From positions 1 to 12,645 of the forward strand of contig RXOD01005754.1 in NCBI GenBank assembly GCA_005223375.1: DNA of 12,645 nucleotides, written 5' to 3'. The number at the start of each line of letters is the position of its first letter. Within the stretch, counting starts at the first letter, position 1. The position numbers and the translations under genes were made by a program. Positions 9,210 through 12,645 of the stretch are shown here, one piece after another. Under the pieces are notes generated by a model, which searched no databases, had not been told where the DNA came from, and saw only the letters and a program-made list of their open reading frames with translations. The DNA comes from Amoebophrya sp. AT5.2 (lineage: Eukaryota > Sar > Dinophyceae > Syndiniales > Amoebophryaceae).

Positions 9210-9435
9210 CTGAAGATTGAAATTGGCGTTTCTTTTGTTCATCTTCATCGGGAAAGGTACTTACCTTCTTTTTACTTGTATGGAAGCAATGGAACCCTTA
9301 TGCTTATCCTTTTCATATTCCATGTTTACGACGAGCGGAAAGTTTCACACCAATATGGTTACACACGCTGCACTTCTCTCTAGAGTTCGTTTTGGCATTG
9401 GCATTCCAGAACTTAGTTTGCCACAAGTTTTTTAC
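9210..9435 (-). other. AT-richer spacer between ORF B and ORF A; candidate intron(s)
   Basis: Two readings fit. First, a single 226-nt intron from GTAAAA at 9435 to TTCAG at 9210 joins ...GCG CCC TG to G GCC ACG GTT in phase, fusing B to A. Second, there are two genes: B ends at TAA 9434-9432, and A begins at ATG 9323 with a 59-nt first exon. A 55-nt intron, GTAAGT (9264) to TTCAG (9210), then also keeps phase. The second reading has the better donor, but its exon uses AT-rich codons (AAA, TAT, ATA, GTA) unlike either ORF. No AATAAA or ATTAAA follows the stop of B. An upstream stop in the ATG 9323 frame (TGA about 24 nt before it) prevents a longer exon 1. Confidence 0.5.
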
Positions 9436-12400
9436 CAGGGCGCCTCGTCGGTGATCCCGGAAACGAGGCCGCCTGTGTCGCTTTCTTGCTCTGGTCCTTC
9501 TGCTTTCTGTGATGTCGTGGTCGTCTCGAGTTTGCTTTCGCCCGCCAATGCCGCCACGGGTCTAGGTTCACACCTTGGGCTTGGATCGGCGACGAAGTCG
9601 AGGATGTCCGCGTCGTGGTCCGTCCTCGCGCTGCTAGGTGTACTTGAACTTGTACAGGTGGCATTATAACTCGTCGATTCTTTATCTTTTCGGGTCGCGA
9701 AGGATGACACCACTCTCTGCACAAAGCGGCACATCCGATCCAAGACCGAGTCGCCCGCGCGAGGAGCCCGCTGTGCCGACAGCTCGGCATCGCTAGCCAG
9801 GGAATCATCGTCCGCCAAGGCACTCTCCAGTCGGCTCTCGACCGCGTCGTGCGCCACGCTCGCCGTCCTCGCCGCATCCGAGAAACAGCAGCCATTGGCG
9901 TGCCATTCGGACAACACTTTCCGCAACGCCGCAAACTCCTGAGGACCGACAGATTGGGACCGCAACCTCATAGTCGCTTCTTGAGTTGAAGTCGTAGCGG
10001 TCCCGATCTCCCCGGAAACACTCCCCGCTTCTAACCTTTCGAGGGCCCGGAGACACTCTTCGACGGTGACCAATTTCTCGTAACTGTCCGCCAGCCACGG
10101 CACAAACTCTTCGTCGATCGCCAAGCGAACGTCATCCTGAAGCTTCTGCGCCCGCTCTTGCTGCCGCTGCAACACGGCCACACGCATCAGATCTGACTGG
10201 AGTTGCTTCTGCTCCTCCGTCGGCGAGAGTCCCAGGTTCGTCAGTGACGAAAGCGCGCGTCGGAGTGCACTGCTTGCCTCCGTCAAGGAACACACGCTCA
10301 AATGCGCCTCCACCTCCTGCACGGATGGTGCTAACCGATCATGCCGTCCGTCGTAACGATCATCTGCGTCTGCCAAGCCCCCGGCACTGCGGGGAATTAC
10401 TTCTTGGTCGGCCCGACAGCTGGCTGTCAAACTAGCCGTTGACAGTTTCGGCGTCATGAGCGGAAGGGACGCACTGGATTTGTTCGCGAGGATCTGGCTT
10501 GAGTGCGCGGCGTTGCGGGCCGAATCTTGCGAGTACGCGGAGAGTGTGGAATAAGGGTTCTCGCTGGAGGCTCGTGGCTGCAACCGGCTGCTCGTCGGCG
10601 TGGCAGCTGTTGCGCGCCCTCGTGGTCTCCTGGCATCGGTCGCAGCTTCGTCTTCATGCTCCACCGCTTCAAAAATGACAGCGCTCTTTTCTTGGTGCGG
10701 CGGGGTGGTCGACTCCGAAATGCGGCTCCTGTCGTCCTGGTCACAAGCCCCGGGATGAAGTAGGGCAAGCCTGTTTTCTTGCAATCGCAGCAAGTCCACC
10801 GCTGCTCCCCGACCGTCGCAGCCCGGAGCTTCCCCGGTCGTCCCTCTCCGGCCGAACGCATGTGTGCCCGCGGACGAAAACGTGCGCCGTGTACTCGTTG
10901 TCGAGTCGCCGCGCGGCACGCTGCCGCTCCTGTCGCAGAGCGGCGACTCAGCGTCGAAACGATCTTCCGGAGGAAAATGATGGTCATGGTGTTTGTGGTT
11001 GTGCTGCTGCGGTGGATTCTTCGCGTAGTTAAGGCTCTTGACATTATCCGCCCCCGTCGACGTAGAACCTCCGCGCAAAGGCGAAGATCCGGTTCCGGCA
11101 ATGGTCTCGAGGACAGTAGTCATACGTCGGGGATCAGGGGAGCACGATGAGGCATTCTCATCCTCCGCAGCGTGACCCTGCTGTCCCTCACCCTCCGGTT
11201 CGCAGCCTCTCGCGTCCGGGGCACTGTCCGTTGTGTTGCGCCGGCTCAAGTGCCGCGTACTAGTTGCCCGTCCGCAGAGTGTTTCTCGGCCGCGACGCGA
11301 GTGGTATGTTGATGACGAGAAGGAGTGCTCCTGTTCGTGGCTCAAGTCATTCTCAGAGACATGATCCTGCTCGTCCACCATGTAATTGACGTAGCAAGGA
11401 TCGTCGAAGCAGACACTGCTGGAGGGAGCAGGCCCCGCCGCGGCCGGGGCCATCAGGCTGAAGTCCACGTATTCTTTCTCTTCGTCTCCTGTTTCCAAGC
11501 CCAGAGTATTGAAGCGACTGCCCCGGTCGTACCTAGTCAAAACGTGGCTGTCTCCTGGTTTCGCGTGACTGTCCAGTACTGCCGCAAGCTCGGGGCGCAG
11601 CGTCAGCCGCGTTTGACGGTACTGCGTTCCAGCACGGGCGAGCCGCCGTTTCAACACCTCCGTCACGTCGGCCGCGCCGTTCTCAGCGGTTTCCAATCGT
11701 GTTTTCAATTCCGACAGCAGCTCCTCCGCGTGTTTCATCACCGTACTGAGCTTCCACGACCCCTGCACAACTGAATTCCTTACCCTTGATCGACCACTGC
11801 GTCGAGGTGCGGGAACGGTGATAGACATAGAACAAGAACGCCCGTTAGAGTTAGTCCTACCGACGAAGCTGCTCCCCCTTCTCCGCGACGCGTAAGACGA
11901 CAGCGCGCCGTCTTCGAGATGGAAGCTCCGCGAGCGGCTCCCGTAGTCTTCATCCGGTCCGCGTATGATGTTGCTCATCGAGGAACGCCGCGACGAAGTA
12001 GATATCGCCTCCGGGGCGCGCTCTGGGATTTTTGTGCTGCTTTCGTTATGATCAACTACACCATTAGAGGTTCGGTTGTGGCGCCCGCTGTAATCCTGGC
12101 CGCCGGCGCAAATCGCATTGGCACCTCCTGTTAGAAACGCATCAGGACGCTGGCCAGTGCTGCCAGTCGTGCTCGCCGATTCCGACGCCCGACGGCCCGC
12201 TCGACGTTTTGTGCAACTACCCGGCGGCAGGATGGACGGAGCTGAGGATCCACCGGGTATGTACACGCCGGGTTTGTGAAGTGACAATCTCCCAACAGGC
12301 GGTTGTTGCGAGGACGACGACGACGTCGGCGTGTTCGGACCCCCGGAATGCGGCTGGTGCTGCTGCTCCAGTTCGTGCAGCACGTGGTCCTTTTGCTCCT

Positions 12401-12536
12401 CGAACTCCTCTGCCAGGGCTTCCACTTTTTCCATCGCGGCCTCCAGTACCCCCCGATTTTTCACCGTGTCCTTCCGGTTGATTTTCGCTTTCTCGGCTTG
12501 CTTGATTTTCAGGGTGACAGCCTCCACGTGCTCCAT
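9432..12536 (-). CDS. ORF B: large unrecognised disordered and coiled-coil protein (or 5' part of ORF A)
   Basis: The frame has 1034 codons from ATG 12536, in context GTGCCATGG, to TAA 9434-9432. I do not recognise it. Residues 1-60 form a charged coiled coil (KIKQAEKAKINRKD, then AMEKVEALAEEFEEQKD). Residues 60-255 are disordered and rich in Ser, Arg and Gly. Residues 262-325 are helical (STVMKHAEELLSELKTRLE). Residues 330-735 are again disordered, with a His-rich stretch (QQHNHKHHDHH, 510-520). Residues 738-945 are helical, and 950-1034 form a disordered tail. There is no signal peptide or membrane segment. The frame remains open upstream of the ATG to 12623 with coding-like content, so the 5' end is probably incomplete in this window. 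The final Trp codon and stop overlap a GT donor, so the apparent C terminus may be intron sequence and the protein may continue into ORF A. Function is unknown. Confidence 0.8.
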   Translation of the reverse strand: MEHVEAVTLKIKQAEKAKINRKDTVKNRGVLEAAMEKVEALAEEFEEQKDHVLHELEQQHQPHSGGPNTPTSSSSSQQPPVGRLSLHKPGVYIPGGSSAPSILPPGSCTKRRAGRRASESASTTGSTGQRPDAFLTGGANAICAGGQDYSGRHNRTSNGVVDHNESSTKIPERAPEAISTSSRRSSMSNIIRGPDEDYGSRSRSFHLEDGALSSYASRRRGSSFVGRTNSNGRSCSMSITVPAPRRSGRSRVRNSVVQGSWKLSTVMKHAEELLSELKTRLETAENGAADVTEVLKRRLARAGTQYRQTRLTLRPELAAVLDSHAKPGDSHVLTRYDRGSRFNTLGLETGDEEKEYVDFSLMAPAAAGPAPSSSVCFDDPCYVNYMVDEQDHVSENDLSHEQEHSFSSSTYHSRRGRETLCGRATSTRHLSRRNTTDSAPDARGCEPEGEGQQGHAAEDENASSCSPDPRRMTTVLETIAGTGSSPLRGGSTSTGADNVKSLNYAKNPPQQHNHKHHDHHFPPEDRFDAESPLCDRSGSVPRGDSTTSTRRTFSSAGTHAFGRRGTTGEAPGCDGRGAAVDLLRLQENRLALLHPGACDQDDRSRISESTTPPHQEKSAVIFEAVEHEDEAATDARRPRGRATAATPTSSRLQPRASSENPYSTLSAYSQDSARNAAHSSQILANKSSASLPLMTPKLSTASLTASCRADQEVIPRSAGGLADADDRYDGRHDRLAPSVQEVEAHLSVCSLTEASSALRRALSSLTNLGLSPTEEQKQLQSDLMRVAVLQRQQERAQKLQDDVRLAIDEEFVPWLADSYEKLVTVEECLRALERLEAGSVSGEIGTATTSTQEATMRLRSQSVGPQEFAALRKVLSEWHANGCCFSDAARTASVAHDAVESRLESALADDDSLASDAELSAQRAPRAGDSVLDRMCRFVQRVVSSFATRKDKESTSYNATCTSSSTPSSARTDHDADILDFVADPSPRCEPRPVAALAGESKLETTTTSQKAEGPEQESDTGGLVSGITDEAPW
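9807..10319 (-). other. C-terminal helical block of ORF B (residues about 740-910)
   Basis: Segments such as ALRRALSSLTNLGLSPTEEQ with LQSDLMRVAVLQRQQ, and ALRKVLSEWHANGCCFSDAA with VAHDAVESRLESAL, follow the same two-helix pattern with a Gly-containing turn as the array in ORF A. Between them lies VRLAIDEEFVPWLADSYEKL, also helical. This shared design is the main protein-level link between the two frames. Confidence 0.4.
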
Positions 12537-12623
12537 GGCACGGTGCAGCTCCGCGCGCTTCGCGCTCGTTAGAGGGGTGAAAAACCCATTTTTGGCGGCA
12601 TTTCTGCCAGGTAGATGATTCGC
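12537..12623 (-). other. Probable upstream coding extension of ORF B (5' end off the window)
   Basis: The ORF B frame is open for 29 more codons upstream of ATG 12536, back to a TAG at 12626-12624. It reads sensibly (RNAAKNGFFTPLTSAKRAE, then LHRA) into the N-terminal coiled coil. Two AG acceptors lie at its head: CTGTCTCGGCAATAG ending at 12624 and CTACCTGGCAG ending at 12604. The likely explanation is an internal exon whose upstream partner lies beyond 12645. The alternative is a genuine start at 12536 with this stretch as the 5' untranslated region. Confidence 0.4.
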
Positions 12624-12645
12624 CTATTGCCGAGACAGAATACGA

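Noticed and set aside
9265..9323. Confident first exon of ORF A starting at ATG 9323
   Set aside because: The phase and donor are good, but the codons are AT-rich and unlike ORF A and the piece is only 19 codons. It is kept as an alternative rather than annotated as a CDS.
9265..9435. Joining ORF B to ORF A through an intermediate exon (intron 9435-9368, then 9367-9265)
   Set aside because: That splice reads into TGA at 9315-9313, so the exon cannot connect the two frames. A direct 9436-to-9209 join is the only simple in-phase fusion found.
9413..9934. 173-codon minus-strand frame overlapping the end of ORF B
   Set aside because: It is an Arg/Trp-rich out-of-frame shadow of the helical C-terminal part of ORF B.
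11333..11346. GTGGCTCAAG resembling the end of a dinoflagellate spliced-leader sequence
   Set aside because: Only the last few bases match, it lies inside ORF B on the opposite strand, and there is no gene start next to it.
1..12645. Bacterial or mobile features (CRISPR, IS, tRNA, rRNA, operons, phage genes)
   Set aside because: No spaced direct repeats, terminal inverted repeats, transposase motifs, cloverleaf sequences or short-spaced bacterial genes were found, and the splice signals and gene architecture are eukaryotic.

Overview
The window looks like nuclear DNA of a unicellular eukaryote, not a bacterium, plasmid or virus. It carries two very long, intron-poor, GC-rich reading frames (2618 and 1034 codons) on the minus strand. 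They encode mostly disordered, Ser/Thr/Glu/Arg-rich proteins interrupted by helical blocks. GT-AG splice signals and AATAAA hexamers sit between and around them. I see no operon structure, ribosome binding sites, tRNA, rRNA, CRISPR array, insertion sequence or phage gene. An alveolate (for example a dinoflagellate relative such as a syndinian) would fit the style of the proteins, but that is inference from composition only. TAA, TAG and TGA all appear to act as stops.

Layout. Positions 1-1336 contain no convincing long gene. The plus strand there has three GTAAGT donors, pyrimidine-rich AG acceptors and two AATAAA hexamers shortly after in-frame stops. This suggests the 3' end of one small intron-containing plus-strand gene near 235 and possibly another ending near 1280. 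Positions 1337-9209 (minus) hold ORF A, an unrecognised protein of about 2.6 thousand residues. It has helical blocks, a helical-repeat array at residues 1930-2205, a Lys/Arg-rich motif island near residue 2320 and a PDZ-like domain near the C terminus (residues 2454-2522). Positions 9210-9435 are a short AT-richer stretch. Positions 9432-12536 (minus) hold ORF B, an unrecognised protein with an N-terminal coiled coil, a long disordered middle and a helical C-terminal third. Its frame stays open to 12623, so its true 5' end is probably a spliced exon beyond the right edge.

The most useful observation concerns the A/B boundary. The last codon of B before its stop overlaps a GT donor (9435), and an AG acceptor (9210) precedes A in a compatible phase. 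B and A could therefore be one gene of about 3.65 thousand residues split by a 226-nt intron. The alternative is two tandem genes only about 0.1-0.3 kb apart. Both halves carry the same kind of helical motif, and no AATAAA follows the stop of B. No function can be assigned from sequence alone; a scaffold or cytoskeleton-associated role is a guess from the PDZ-like and helical segments.
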